The position numbers and the translations under genes are program-made. A stretch of DNA of 64,000 bases from a virus: positions 1-64,000 of the IMG/VR virus record IMGVR_UViG_3300025669_000020, one strand, 5' to 3'. Below are positions 50,210 to 59,778 of this stretch, one piece after another. Numbering within the stretch: position 1 is the first letter of the stretch; each line of letters begins with the position of its first letter. A model generated the notes under the pieces. The model was not told where the DNA came from. It saw only the letters and a program-made list of their open reading frames with translations, and ran no database searches.

Positions 50210-51412
50210 ATGGCACAAACCCCATTCCAAGTAGATGCACTCCAGATCGAGCCGGGCTCTGGTGATACCCTGACAATCAGTCGGGATGCCACTGCAGGAG
50301 CGATGAAGCTCCTCGATGCGGTCCTCACCTCGGGGATCCTACTCCCCGATCTTTCGGGACTGCGGAACATCACGGGTGTTCATATCGTCGGTTCAGCTGG
50401 GACAGGAGCCAAGTACACCGCAATCCAAGACGGTGTCGACGCCGTGGCTGTTACGGCGGACGTGGATGCCCCTGAGCTGGTCCTGGTCCTCACCGGGGTC
50501 TACACCGAGAACCTGCTCATCCAGAAGGATGGGGTCGTCATCATGGGCCAGGGCCTGGTCCGGGTCACCCCCGACAACACCGCCAGTCCTACTGTGACCA
50601 TCTCGACAGCGGTCGGCACGACACCGAACTACACGATGTTGAAGAACCTCACCGTGGAGCATCCCACCGCCGGCGAGGTTTGTGTCTCTATCGCGGGGGG
50701 AGCCGCCTCCGTTGTGGGCTCCACAGGCATCTACATCGATGGCTGCAACATCGTGGCCTCAGGGGTAGGCACCTATCAGGTGGATGCAGACACCGTGAAC
50801 AACGTCTACATCCGGGGTGGCACCTGGGCAGGTTCCAGTTCCAGTGCTGTCTGTCAGGCTGCCAACTGTGCCCTCTTCTATGTGTCCAACGTGGAAGAGA
50901 CACAGAACTTCCAGGTCAGCTACGACACCGCTGCTGCCCGCCCGCTGACCACCACGTCGGCTTACCGGCTGTGGAACCTGGGGTCTGCAACAGACCTCCT
51001 CTCCAGCCTCTCCGGTGCAGGTAGCCTGACCATCAGTGGCTGCCCCTCCATGGGGAATGTGGCCCAGGCAGGGGACAGAGCCCTGACCCTCAACTACAGC
51101 CGCGTTGGAACCCTCACCCTGGACGACACTACCGCAGGAACCTTGTTGGGTTCGACACGGGGTGTGGCTGCTGGAAACGGCACCCTCCAAGAGGACTCCC
51201 TGACCAGCACCTCGGTGTTTGCGGCAGAGGGGGTGGCAGGCAAGACCATCACCTTCGCAGTGGATCAGCCTGACACGGACTACGCTGTGTTCCTGGACTG
51301 GACGGGCACAGAATCCGTGCGTGTGTCCAGCAAGACAGCTGCCAACTTCGTCATCACCACATCTGGCAACATCACCGGGTCGTTGTTCTACACCGTCAAC
51401 CGGGAGATCTGA
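50210..51412 (+). CDS. Virion protein with beta-helix and fibre-type end domain (400 aa)
   Basis: A 400-residue protein. The central 250 residues read as a right-handed beta-helix (GSAGTGAKYTAIQDGVDAV, LVLTGVYTENLLIQKDGVVI, IYIDGCNIVASGVGTY), the fold used in phage tailspikes and fibres. The last 65 residues repeat the end domain of the preceding protein (SVFAAEGVAGKTITFAV, ending GSLFYTVNREI). Host-binding or capsid decoration are both plausible; no catalytic residues could be picked out. Confidence 0.75.
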   Translation: MAQTPFQVDALQIEPGSGDTLTISRDATAGAMKLLDAVLTSGILLPDLSGLRNITGVHIVGSAGTGAKYTAIQDGVDAVAVTADVDAPELVLVLTGVYTENLLIQKDGVVIMGQGLVRVTPDNTASPTVTISTAVGTTPNYTMLKNLTVEHPTAGEVCVSIAGGAASVVGSTGIYIDGCNIVASGVGTYQVDADTVNNVYIRGGTWAGSSSSAVCQAANCALFYVSNVEETQNFQVSYDTAAARPLTTTSAYRLWNLGSATDLLSSLSGAGSLTISGCPSMGNVAQAGDRALTLNYSRVGTLTLDDTTAGTLLGSTRGVAAGNGTLQEDSLTSTSVFAAEGVAGKTITFAVDQPDTDYAVFLDWTGTESVRVSSKTAANFVITTSGNITGSLFYTVNREI

Positions 51413-51414
51413 TC

Positions 51415-51705
51415 ATGAGCCTTCGCAAGAACCTCATTCGCCTCGCACACACCAACCCTGAGTTGCGCCCCCAGCTGCTCCCCATTCTGAAGGGCTCCGC
51501 CTATGATGGGAACGCTGACGGCAAGCCTATCTATGACCACGATATCGATCATGGGTACGGGCAGCCTTTGGCTGGTGGCACCGACGTGATGCGTCGTCTG
51601 CAGAACCAGTACCGGAAGGAGCAGGGTCGCCCCGAGCGCCCTGCAAACCCCGAAATCCCCAAGATGGCTTCCCGTGTTGCTCTGCGGCATCTCGACAGGA
51701 AGTAG
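51415..51705 (+). CDS. Small virion-associated protein (96 aa)
   Basis: A 96-residue basic protein starting LRKNLIRLAHTNPELRPQLLPIL, a helical start that recurs in head-region proteins of large phages, followed by a Gly/Asp-rich flexible part and a basic C-terminus (ASRVALRHLDRK). It is two bases after the fibre-type gene. The last helix resembles AARVASRHLEG in the protein at 52363, which suggests a shared binding peptide. Confidence 0.65.
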   Translation: MSLRKNLIRLAHTNPELRPQLLPILKGSAYDGNADGKPIYDHDIDHGYGQPLAGGTDVMRRLQNQYRKEQGRPERPANPEIPKMASRVALRHLDRK

Positions 51706-51714
51706 GAGAACACC

Positions 51715-52296
51715 ATGTCCAACAACGATGAATTCTGGGACGGTCTGATTATGGCTAGTTCCGATGTGGGGATTGGGGATGTGCACCTCCCCAATCTCAG
51801 TGAGACCACCATGAAGGGGAAGGAGATGGGGAAGGGGTTCTTCGAATCCGTCCAGAGCCTAACTCAGGCGGGAGCCGCTAAGAACGCACTCCAGCTGCCC
51901 ATCGCAGCTGGTAGTCGTGTGCGGTTCAAGGCCAACACGGGTTCCCTGTTGACCTACGAGAACCCCCCCGAGCCGAACGCCGAGGGTGATGTGGTGACTG
52001 TGCGTTCTGCCTCTGGCAACATCACTTCCCATGACGGGTTGGTGTTTGTCCAGTGGAAGGACAGGTTCATGCCTATTCACGCGGAGCACCTGGAGAAGGT
52101 GGCCAACCAGATGCGGCAGGGTAGCCCCCACCGTGTCCGCGTCGCCTGTCTCGGGGACCTCCAGGACTTCCTGAAGGTCAGCCAGGACACCCTGGTGCAC
52201 AAGGCCACCAAGGATCTGTGGTCGCTCCGTGCAGACGGAGAAGGCTTCGTTATCGAGCGGCTCTTCGACACGGAAGGGAACGCTCTACAGGTGTGA
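51715..52296 (+). CDS. Virion protein (193 aa)
   Basis: A 193-residue protein. A flexible N-terminal half leads to a beta-barrel-like region (GSRVRFKANTGSLLTYENP, DGLVFVQWKDRFMPIHAEHL) and a C-terminal alpha/beta piece with DLWSLRADGEGFVIERLFD, a pattern I associate with structural proteins of similar phages. RBS AGGAGA is before the ATG. Confidence 0.65.
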   Translation: MSNNDEFWDGLIMASSDVGIGDVHLPNLSETTMKGKEMGKGFFESVQSLTQAGAAKNALQLPIAAGSRVRFKANTGSLLTYENPPEPNAEGDVVTVRSASGNITSHDGLVFVQWKDRFMPIHAEHLEKVANQMRQGSPHRVRVACLGDLQDFLKVSQDTLVHKATKDLWSLRADGEGFVIERLFDTEGNALQV

Positions 52297-52362
52297 GACA
52301 CACGGACTGTGCGCGTCATTTATATGGCTATAGGCTGGCCTGGGTAGAACAGGGAGTCGCCC

Positions 52363-52974
52363 ATGGTTGAGAAGCCCCTTGCAGCCCGTGTTGCTTCCAG
52401 GCACCTGGAAGGACACCACAATCCGCAGACGCGGACGGCGGGTGAAGTACGCTTCATCAAGGACCGTGGTTCTGATCACAACGAGTGGGGCTGGGGAACT
52501 CCGGGCCCTTCGGAACGTGAGATCAACCATGAGTTTGTCTTCAACGCCAAGTACCTGAAGCCCCTCGCTCAGTCCCTCCGCGCTGCCCTCATGGCTCTTG
52601 GCCACACCACCAGTGCCCACACCCAGTTCGTGAAGCTCAAGAGCCGCAACGTGTCCCCTGATGGGAACCTGGGTGGCAAGGGCTACATCCAGAAGATTGC
52701 TGACATGCGCCGCCAGTTGATGAACTGCATCGAGGCGTTGTCCTCTTTCACGGATACCGTGTACGATGAGCTGGCTGCCCCTCACTGGGATCCCGCCGAA
52801 GATGTGCTCTCTCCCCGTGATCGTGATGAGGTCAAGGAAATCATCGATGATGCCGAGGAGATCAAGCTGGATCCCAAGGAATGGGCAGAGGATGAAGAGG
52901 CGGAGATGGACAGTGCCAAGGGGAACGGCGTCGGCAAAGTCGCAGCCCTCTACATGGCTCGGAGGAACGCATGA
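52363..52974 (+). CDS. Virion-module protein (203 aa)
   Basis: A 203-residue protein. The N-terminal AARVASRHLEG is like the end of the 96-residue protein; a helical core follows (about 60-135), then an acidic tail (about 150-185) and a basic end. The upstream gap holds GGGTAGAAC, similar to the -10 of the initiator promoter. It overlaps the large 926-residue gene by 4 bases. Confidence 0.65.
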   Translation: MVEKPLAARVASRHLEGHHNPQTRTAGEVRFIKDRGSDHNEWGWGTPGPSEREINHEFVFNAKYLKPLAQSLRAALMALGHTTSAHTQFVKLKSRNVSPDGNLGGKGYIQKIADMRRQLMNCIEALSSFTDTVYDELAAPHWDPAEDVLSPRDRDEVKEIIDDAEEIKLDPKEWAEDEEAEMDSAKGNGVGKVAALYMARRNA

Positions 52975-55751
52975 GCAATGACAAGCACCTCGATGTGCTG
53001 GGCGAATCCCATCTCCCGGATGACATCTGGACCCCTACAGAGGGTGAGAACTATGGGCTCGATGGATACCCTGACATGGACTACGGTTCAGGGGTACTCC
53101 ACGGGAATCCCAACGTCTCCGAGACAGTCCCCCGTATGGACGAGGGTGTTCTTGCAGACATCGTAGACGGTGCTCCTGATGGGCAGGTGTTTGGCCCCTT
53201 GGGTGACATCGCGGATATGATGAAGCAATCCTCTCTCCCAGACCTGACTTGGCTGGAAGTAGATGAGCAGGATGCCACCAGGCTCCCCGTCAATCCCGTT
53301 GACCAGAGCATCCCCGAGCTGGAAGAGGCTTGGGGTGTAGACCGCCGTTCTGATGGTGTCCACCTGATCCCCAATGTGGATCTGGAGAAGGCAGCCTATG
53401 AAAAGGCTCTCAAGGATGGCGATGTACGCCCTGTCCGCACCAGAGCCGCACTCCTGAACATTGTGCGGAAGGCCATGCGACGCTCCGCCGCCGGCGTCCC
53501 CTTCGAGGACATCGAGGCAGAGGTTCAGGAGACCCTGGGAGACGATCTCCCCCTGGTGCAGAAGCACCTCCAGCTCATCCGTGATGGGCATGACCTCTCA
53601 GGGCGTGTCTTCATCCATGCAGACGCCTACCCGGGTTGTGCCAATGGGGACTGGACAGAGGCAGTCAAGAAGGTGGCTTCGGGCTCCCGCTATGTGGTAG
53701 CCGGTTCCTCCTGTGCCAACTGCGTTCAGAACCTCAGTGGTTCCTGCTCTGTGTTCAAGAAGAAGCTCGTAGCTTCTGTCCCCTGGGACGATGCCTTGGA
53801 GCATTACAGTCCTGAGCTGGAAGCAGCAGGCCGCAAGGTCGCTTCCGGCAACCCCAAGGCAGCCTTGAGGGCAGCCTTCGCCCAGGCCCCCGAGGGCATG
53901 GGATTCATCCAGAGGCACAAGCCTGTACACGTCACCCCCTCCGAGCGTATCTCCGCAGAGGAGGCTCACCGTGAGGTGCAGGCTGCCAAGACTGAGCGCC
54001 GGGTCTACACCCCCGCTGACAAGCAAGAAGCTCGGAAACTCCATGCTGCCCGTATCCGGGTAGCTCGCTGGGTTCAGCAGGGCCTCTTGGACAAGACGGC
54101 AGCTACCCGGATCGTGGCCCAGGCCAACCCCAAGGTCATGCTGGAGCAGGCAGTTTCCCGCATGGTGGCTTCCAACGGTTCCGCTGCGTACTCGGGCCTG
54201 GTGAATGACACCCGTGCTCCTGACATGGCGGGAGACGAGGCGTGGGAGCGTCTTGGTTCCGTGGCACCTCTCCCAGCGGTCAAGCTGTCCCGTGCTCAGG
54301 TGCACAAGCAGATCGCAAGGTGGGCTCGCACTGGACTCCTGGACAAGGGCTCTGTGCAGAAGCTGGCCCGCTCCCTGGCAGAACCCCGTGATGTCCTGCG
54401 GACAGCGGCGATCCTGGCCTCCGCAACTACCACAGGTGAATACTCGGGTGCGGTCAACAACATGCACGGCACCGAGGTCTCACAGGACCATGCGTGGAAG
54501 CTTCTCCGTGAAGCAGAGGACCATGCAGCCAAGGCAACAGCAGCCATCGTGGCTGAAGTTGAGCGCCGCGAGTTCCAGGCGTCCCGCGCTGGGAAGCACA
54601 TGGCCCGTGTGCAGGTGAAGGTGGCGAAGATCGAGGAAGCCATCAACCGTGGTGTGGTGGGAAGAAATCTCCTGAATCTCATTCAGGAGACCATCCGTCC
54701 CGACGATCACGACATGGCAATCCCTCTCCTGGATCCCATCCTTCAGCGGACTGGTGCTCTGGAGAAGGAGATCCAGACCGTCCATGACTACTCCGGTGTG
54801 GATAACAAGCGGGCATCCGAGGATGTCACCTCCGCGGATGCCTGGAAGCATTTGTTCACGACTGCCGATGTGGCTCAGCAGAAGGCAGCCAGGATTCAGG
54901 AGTCCCGTACCGCGAGGGTTTCTCTCACCATCGAACGCAAGGTCGTCCAGGTCAAGGAGGCTATCGAGCGTGGTGCAAGAGGGCAGGCCCTCCGTAAGAT
55001 CATCGCCCGCACCTTCCTGAAGGATGAGATTCCCCAGGCAGCCACTTTGCTGAACCCTCTCCTTGAGAAGACGGGGGCTCTGTCGGAGTCCTCTACTCAG
55101 GAATACCAGGGTGCCAAGTTCGAGCGGGCTGTGGGTCGTAAGGCCGAAGCTGTCCCACTCCCGAAGGAAGTGCGCGGTGTGCTTCGCTGGGCCCGGCAGA
55201 AGATGTCGGAAGGCAACGTCGGAAACCAGCTGGATGAGCTGTTGTCGATGCGGTTCTCTCCCCGTGTGCTCACAGCCGCGCAGGGAGCCCTCCAGGATGC
55301 CCGTGGGCGTCACGAAGGGCTCGCAGGCATACTCTATGTGGATGCGTCCGCCTATGCCTCAGAGAGGGGCACAAAGGGTTGTGAGCACGGTGCCGTCAAG
55401 CACCGCGCCAATACCCTGAAGGCTGTTCTGCAGATGGACAGGTGTGCTTCCTGCTCCCTGCGGAATGTAGGCTCCGATGGCACACCCCGTTGCCAGACCT
55501 ACAAGAAGGCTCTGATCTCCGAGCTTACACCAGAGGAAGCCTCGGGTCTCCAGGCGGAGAACATCCGCATGGCCAATGCCCCTGACCAGGAAGTCACAGC
55601 CTCTCTGTTCACTCCCATGGGCAACCTGTTCAACCAGGCGGAGTTCAGCTTGAGCAGCGGTGAGTATGACGACATTTCGGTCGAAGATGCTCCTGACATC
55701 AAGAAGCTGGGTGACGTGCTCTTTGGTGGTTTGCACCTGTCAGAGGACTGA
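52971..55751 (+). CDS. Large virion-module protein with four internal repeats and two cysteine modules (926 aa)
   Basis: A 926-residue protein of unknown family. After an acidic N-terminus, a cysteine module (about 210-265, SSCANCVQNLSGSC) is mirrored near the C-terminus (about 785-850, DRCASCSLRNVGSDG). Between them are four repeats of roughly 85-105 residues, each with a helical pair (such as IARWARTGLLDKGSVQKLA) and an end containing Y-S/Q-G (SAAYSGLVND, GEYSGAVNN, HDYSGVDN, QEYQGAKF). The Ala/Arg/Lys-rich helical repeats suggest a scaffold, inner capsid protein or tail-length type protein. No enzyme motif is visible. Confidence 0.7.
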   Translation: MSNDKHLDVLGESHLPDDIWTPTEGENYGLDGYPDMDYGSGVLHGNPNVSETVPRMDEGVLADIVDGAPDGQVFGPLGDIADMMKQSSLPDLTWLEVDEQDATRLPVNPVDQSIPELEEAWGVDRRSDGVHLIPNVDLEKAAYEKALKDGDVRPVRTRAALLNIVRKAMRRSAAGVPFEDIEAEVQETLGDDLPLVQKHLQLIRDGHDLSGRVFIHADAYPGCANGDWTEAVKKVASGSRYVVAGSSCANCVQNLSGSCSVFKKKLVASVPWDDALEHYSPELEAAGRKVASGNPKAALRAAFAQAPEGMGFIQRHKPVHVTPSERISAEEAHREVQAAKTERRVYTPADKQEARKLHAARIRVARWVQQGLLDKTAATRIVAQANPKVMLEQAVSRMVASNGSAAYSGLVNDTRAPDMAGDEAWERLGSVAPLPAVKLSRAQVHKQIARWARTGLLDKGSVQKLARSLAEPRDVLRTAAILASATTTGEYSGAVNNMHGTEVSQDHAWKLLREAEDHAAKATAAIVAEVERREFQASRAGKHMARVQVKVAKIEEAINRGVVGRNLLNLIQETIRPDDHDMAIPLLDPILQRTGALEKEIQTVHDYSGVDNKRASEDVTSADAWKHLFTTADVAQQKAARIQESRTARVSLTIERKVVQVKEAIERGARGQALRKIIARTFLKDEIPQAATLLNPLLEKTGALSESSTQEYQGAKFERAVGRKAEAVPLPKEVRGVLRWARQKMSEGNVGNQLDELLSMRFSPRVLTAAQGALQDARGRHEGLAGILYVDASAYASERGTKGCEHGAVKHRANTLKAVLQMDRCASCSLRNVGSDGTPRCQTYKKALISELTPEEASGLQAENIRMANAPDQEVTASLFTPMGNLFNQAEFSLSSGEYDDISVEDAPDIKKLGDVLFGGLHLSED

Positions 55752-55823
55752 GTTCCCCAAGGGCTCCCAGTTTCCTTTCAAACGCCTTGAAATTACGGGT
55801 AATTGCAGGTTTGTAAGGTTTCG

Positions 55824-55838
55824 CGGTAGAATCTCTAT
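55824..55838 (+). promoter_or_regulatory. Candidate late promoter, CGGT-N7-CTAT
   Basis: CGGT-AGAATCT-CTAT in the 114-base gap, 27 bases before ATG 55866. Restarts transcription for the terminase-portal genes. Confidence 0.6.
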
Positions 55839-55865
55839 CTACAAAGGTAGGTGGAGGCTTCCATC

Positions 55866-56750
55866 ATGGCCAAGCAGATTTCAGCACAGCCCGAGTTCAA
55901 CATCCTGGTAGCAAACCTTGAGGGTGGGGGTGATCCCAGCCAGGGTACTACGGGAAACCCCGTAAAGATTCGGACGGGGTTCACACGGCAGCTGTTCCCC
56001 GAGCGGGGAGCAGGCAGCCAGGAGCCTCGTGCTCTGAGTCTCAAGACTCCGGGTTTGGGGACGAAGCAGGGTCTTGTGGAGTACACCACCGCGGGCATCC
56101 CCGTTCCCTGCTCCGCCACGGTCACGGTTTCCAGCTCAGTGTTCACGGACCCCGCGATTCTCTATGTAGGGGACTACACCGTCACCTCCGGTGAGGACTT
56201 CGCTGTTGCGGGGACTGCATATGTAGGTGAGGACATCACCAACACGCCTCCTAATGGTGCCTTGGTGGTCTTCTCAACAGCGGGGCCCAACCTCATCAAC
56301 GTCCCCGCCAACCTTCCCATCACACCAGGTTCCGTAACTATCCGCTGGACTTCAGGTGCGGGCAGGACTCAGCTCGATGATGGTGCAGGTGGGTTCACGG
56401 GTGATGGAGTTCCTGGTAGCTCTACCATTGACTACGTCACAGGAGCAATTACCGTGGACACCACGGGTCTTCCTCCTGCCGGCGGTACATTCATCCTCGT
56501 CAACTACACCGCTCTGACAGCAGGCGACACCGCTCTTTTGTTGGCAGCCGCCATCACCGCTCTTCCCAGTTTCACAGCCACGGCTCTTGCTGCTGTCGTC
56601 ACTGTGGTGGGCCCCGCTGGACCCTCCGGGAACAACCTCCTGTTGGAGGGGTACTACACAGGGGTGGTGACCAACTACACATTCAATCCCACCAACGGCT
56701 TCTTTGGGTCGGCGGAGCCCACGATTGGGCCCCCCACCATTCTGACGTAG
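55866..56750 (+). CDS. Virion beta-rich protein (294 aa)
   Basis: A 294-residue Thr/Gly/Val-rich beta protein with segments typical of virion surface proteins: VTVSSSVFTDPAILYVGDYT, then AAAITALPSFTATALAAVVT followed by GPAGPSGN, a pattern common in tail or decoration domains. GGTGGAGG lies 8 nt before ATG 55866 (a GTG 15 bases earlier is the alternative). It is first in the terminase-portal operon. Confidence 0.7.
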   Translation: MAKQISAQPEFNILVANLEGGGDPSQGTTGNPVKIRTGFTRQLFPERGAGSQEPRALSLKTPGLGTKQGLVEYTTAGIPVPCSATVTVSSSVFTDPAILYVGDYTVTSGEDFAVAGTAYVGEDITNTPPNGALVVFSTAGPNLINVPANLPITPGSVTIRWTSGAGRTQLDDGAGGFTGDGVPGSSTIDYVTGAITVDTTGLPPAGGTFILVNYTALTAGDTALLLAAAITALPSFTATALAAVVTVVGPAGPSGNNLLLEGYYTGVVTNYTFNPTNGFFGSAEPTIGPPTILT

Positions 56751-56758
56751 GAGGTTTC

Positions 56759-57412
56759 ATGCCTACCACTCAGCAGATTCTTGCTACGCTCCCCTCGGAC
56801 ACTACTCGTGTCCAGGTGCAGAACACTATGGGCAAGACCAAGTACAAGGCCCCTTCCGAGGTGCTGCCTTCTGATACGATCCAGTTCAACAGTGCTGGTG
56901 ACCCCATTGTGATGACTAGCCTCCCTGGTCGCCGCCCGCAGGCTGCCCCGCAGGCTATCAATACTGCCACCGCAGCGGTAGTGCAGCACAAGGAAGACAG
57001 CATGAAGAAGGACCCCCTTCTTCGGTCTGTCACGGACGACCCACACAGTCTAGAAGTGCTGGACGGCATCATCACGGGCATCTCCGAGGAAGCTGCCTCC
57101 TTGCACTTCGAGCGTCAGGAAGCAGACCGTCGCGGGAATGAAACCAGCAAGATTTCCTTGCGGCGTGTCAATGCCCTGAAGGCAGCAGCCGACGTGTACC
57201 TGAAGCGTCGTGAACAGCTGTCCTCCGGGGTGGTGGATCTGGATGGGCCCGCTTTCGAGAAGGTCTTCCTGTTCATCATCGAGACCATCCGTAACAGCAT
57301 GACTGAGTCAGGAGTGCCCTACGAGCAGGTGGATGCTCTGTTCTCCAAGGTTGCCAAGCAGTTCGATGCAGGGTGGCAGGCGGAGGCCCGAGTCCGCATG
57401 GCTCAGAAGTAG
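56759..57412 (+). CDS. Hypothetical protein before large terminase, possible small terminase (217 aa)
   Basis: A 217-residue protein with a strong TAGGAGG site. The N-terminal 90 residues are flexible; the C-terminal 125 are helical (LEVLDGIITGISEEAASLHF, KISLRRVNALKAAADVYLKR, and a final amphipathic helix). Position directly before terL is that of a small terminase, and oligomer-forming helices fit, but I see no clear helix-turn-helix. Treat as a positional candidate only. Confidence 0.6.
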   Translation: MPTTQQILATLPSDTTRVQVQNTMGKTKYKAPSEVLPSDTIQFNSAGDPIVMTSLPGRRPQAAPQAINTATAAVVQHKEDSMKKDPLLRSVTDDPHSLEVLDGIITGISEEAASLHFERQEADRRGNETSKISLRRVNALKAAADVYLKRREQLSSGVVDLDGPAFEKVFLFIIETIRNSMTESGVPYEQVDALFSKVAKQFDAGWQAEARVRMAQK

Positions 57413-57420
57413 GCTACACC

Positions 57421-59772
57421 ATGGCACTTTCTGATCTGGTTCTAGGCGCAGGGCGCATGAAAACCGGGGAGTCCCGTACTCCCACGGACATCATCACGTT
57501 TATCGAGGCCCCTTGGGGCCTCGATATGAAGCTGTACCCTGTGCAGAGGGTCATCCTCAAAGCCCACTACGGCATGGGTTTGGATGACAACCCTTTGGGG
57601 TTCCCTCTTGACGATCCGATCCCCGAGGATCACCCGCACTACGACCCCAAGTGGTTTGACATCAATCCCCGTGCGGCACAGAACACCATCGAGATCACGA
57701 ACCCGTTGACGATCCCTGACGGGGCAGACATCACCCTGGTAGACCACACAGGTGCTGCCATCTTTTTCAGGGAGGGTGTCCACTGGTCCCGCCAGGGGTC
57801 TGTTGCTGATGTGACAGCATCCATCATACAGACGCTGAGGGACAATGTCCCGGACACATTCACGGTAGATGATACGGATTACGGGCGTATCAAGGTGCTA
57901 AGCAAGGGGTATAGCATCGAAGGGAATGCTGCGGATATGCAGCTGACGCCTTGTGCTGGTTGGAGGGTGGGGCTCCCCGCCTTGGAGACGGATCAGGAGG
58001 GGTATGAGCAGCACCACCACCGCTTCTTTGCGGGTGAGGGCGGCTTCTACAAGTACCGCATCCCCATCTCTGACTGGCGTCGTGAGAACGCTCGTGTGTA
58101 CACGGAGGCAGGGTATCTCAAGTACCTGCATAGTGAGAATCGCTGCAACGTAGCAGAGATCATCCCGGGGCAGGAACGTCGTGAGATGGTTCTTTCCATT
58201 GGGCGTCGTTCTGGCAAGACGCTCCTGACTTCCTGCATCCTGGCCTATGAGACATACAAGCTGTTGCTCAAGGGCAACCCGCAGAAGCATTACGGCTCCA
58301 GCCAGTCCAACGTCATCCAGCTCATCAGTGTTGCTACTGACAAGGATCAGGCAGGGCTTCTCTACCAGGAGGCCGCCGGACATTTTGGAAAATGCGATTT
58401 CTTTGCAGCCTATATGGCGAACGCCACCCAGAGCTTCGCTACGTTCCAGACCCCTTTCGACATTGAACGCTACGGCTCCTACGCGGAGAACCAGAAGGCC
58501 CGCTACTCGGTCAAGGTCACCTTCAAGAGCTGTGTGGCCAAGGGGCTTCGCGGTGGTGCCAACATCCTGGTTGCCTTGGATGAGGTTGCTCACTTCACAG
58601 ACAAGGGTCAGTCCTCCGCAGAATCTGTCTACCAGGCAGTAGAGCCCTCTACCCGAACCTTCTCTCCGAAGGACCCCAACAACGCCACCCGTTCCGTGGG
58701 CCAGAACGAGGGTCGGATCATCATGATCTCGTCCCCTCTGGGCAAGCAGGGGCTCTTCTACAAGAGCTACCAGATCGGCTACACCAGTGGTCGTGCTGCC
58801 AAGAACATGCTCTGTATCCAGGCACCAACATGGGAGGTCAACCCCACGGTGCCCGCAGGGACGTTTGAGTCTTCCTACCTCAAGGATGCCCGTGTGTTCG
58901 ACACGGAGTTCGGGGCGAAGTTCACGGACAGGTCTTCAGGCTGGATCGAGGACAAGAGAGATCTCCTTGACTGTGTGACCCCATCGCTGAGACCCAAGCA
59001 GAAGGCCCGTCCTCGTGAGCCTCACTTCCTGGGACTCGATGTGGGTCTTGTAGGGGATGGTTCCGCTGTGGCTATCGGGCATGTGGATGATAATAAGAAT
59101 GTCGTCCTGGATTTCATTGAACAGATCAAGGCTGGGGAAGGGCGGTTCGAGCACTTGGAGCGGTTGGAGTTCACGGATGTTGCGGACTGGGTTTATGACC
59201 TCTCCCGGAGGTTCTACATCTCGGAGGGGATCTTTGACCAGTGGGCAGGTATTCCCATGGAGCAGGCACTGGCTGCCCGCGGTCTCAAGCAGCTGAAGTC
59301 TGTGTTTTTCACGAAGCCCAAGAGCAGTGAGATATTCCAGAACTTCAAGAACATGATGTACGACAAACGGCTTTCACTGTTCAACTACCCTCTCAAAGAG
59401 GGGGAGGAACATTGTGACTACCTCAAGGAACTGCTGACCCTCCAGGCTGAATACCAGTCCAAGTACATCACGGTGGTGGCTGCTCCCAACACTCAAGGCA
59501 TGCACGATGATATGTCCGATGCCCTTGTTCGTATGGTGTGGGTTGGTTCCCAGCACATGGGCAAGATGTTGGCGGTTGGCAATTACATCGGTGGGCAAAT
59601 GGGTGGGAAGGGTCCGAGGCGTAGTTCACTCACGGATCGGATGGCCACCCGGCAGAAAGCTCTTTTGGGTGGGAGCCATCCAGATCGTCAGGTGCGTCGT
59701 AGCAAGAAAAACATCATGGGCATGCCCGTGGGTGCGACACGGGGTGTGAACCCCAGAACACGTCGGGGATAA
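57421..59772 (+). CDS. terL: Terminase large subunit with inserted domain
   Basis: A 783-residue DNA-packaging motor and nuclease. ATPase: Walker A GRRSGKTL (near 261-268), Walker B VALDEVAHF (near 384). RNase H-like nuclease: FLGLDVGLVGDG (Asp near 538), HDDMSDALVRM (Asp near 697). Phage terminases of this type run about 500-650 residues. The excess lies before Walker A, where residues about 80-205 contain a beta-rich domain (ADITLVDHTGAAIFFREGVH, ending KGYSIEGNAAD) interrupting the usual N-terminal segment between KAHYGMGLDDN and YTEAGYLKYLH. Start ATG 57421 rather than an earlier in-frame ATG within the previous gene. Confidence 0.93.
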   Translation: MALSDLVLGAGRMKTGESRTPTDIITFIEAPWGLDMKLYPVQRVILKAHYGMGLDDNPLGFPLDDPIPEDHPHYDPKWFDINPRAAQNTIEITNPLTIPDGADITLVDHTGAAIFFREGVHWSRQGSVADVTASIIQTLRDNVPDTFTVDDTDYGRIKVLSKGYSIEGNAADMQLTPCAGWRVGLPALETDQEGYEQHHHRFFAGEGGFYKYRIPISDWRRENARVYTEAGYLKYLHSENRCNVAEIIPGQERREMVLSIGRRSGKTLLTSCILAYETYKLLLKGNPQKHYGSSQSNVIQLISVATDKDQAGLLYQEAAGHFGKCDFFAAYMANATQSFATFQTPFDIERYGSYAENQKARYSVKVTFKSCVAKGLRGGANILVALDEVAHFTDKGQSSAESVYQAVEPSTRTFSPKDPNNATRSVGQNEGRIIMISSPLGKQGLFYKSYQIGYTSGRAAKNMLCIQAPTWEVNPTVPAGTFESSYLKDARVFDTEFGAKFTDRSSGWIEDKRDLLDCVTPSLRPKQKARPREPHFLGLDVGLVGDGSAVAIGHVDDNKNVVLDFIEQIKAGEGRFEHLERLEFTDVADWVYDLSRRFYISEGIFDQWAGIPMEQALAARGLKQLKSVFFTKPKSSEIFQNFKNMMYDKRLSLFNYPLKEGEEHCDYLKELLTLQAEYQSKYITVVAAPNTQGMHDDMSDALVRMVWVGSQHMGKMLAVGNYIGGQMGGKGPRRSSLTDRMATRQKALLGGSHPDRQVRRSKKNIMGMPVGATRGVNPRTRRG

Positions 59773-59778
59773 TAGACA

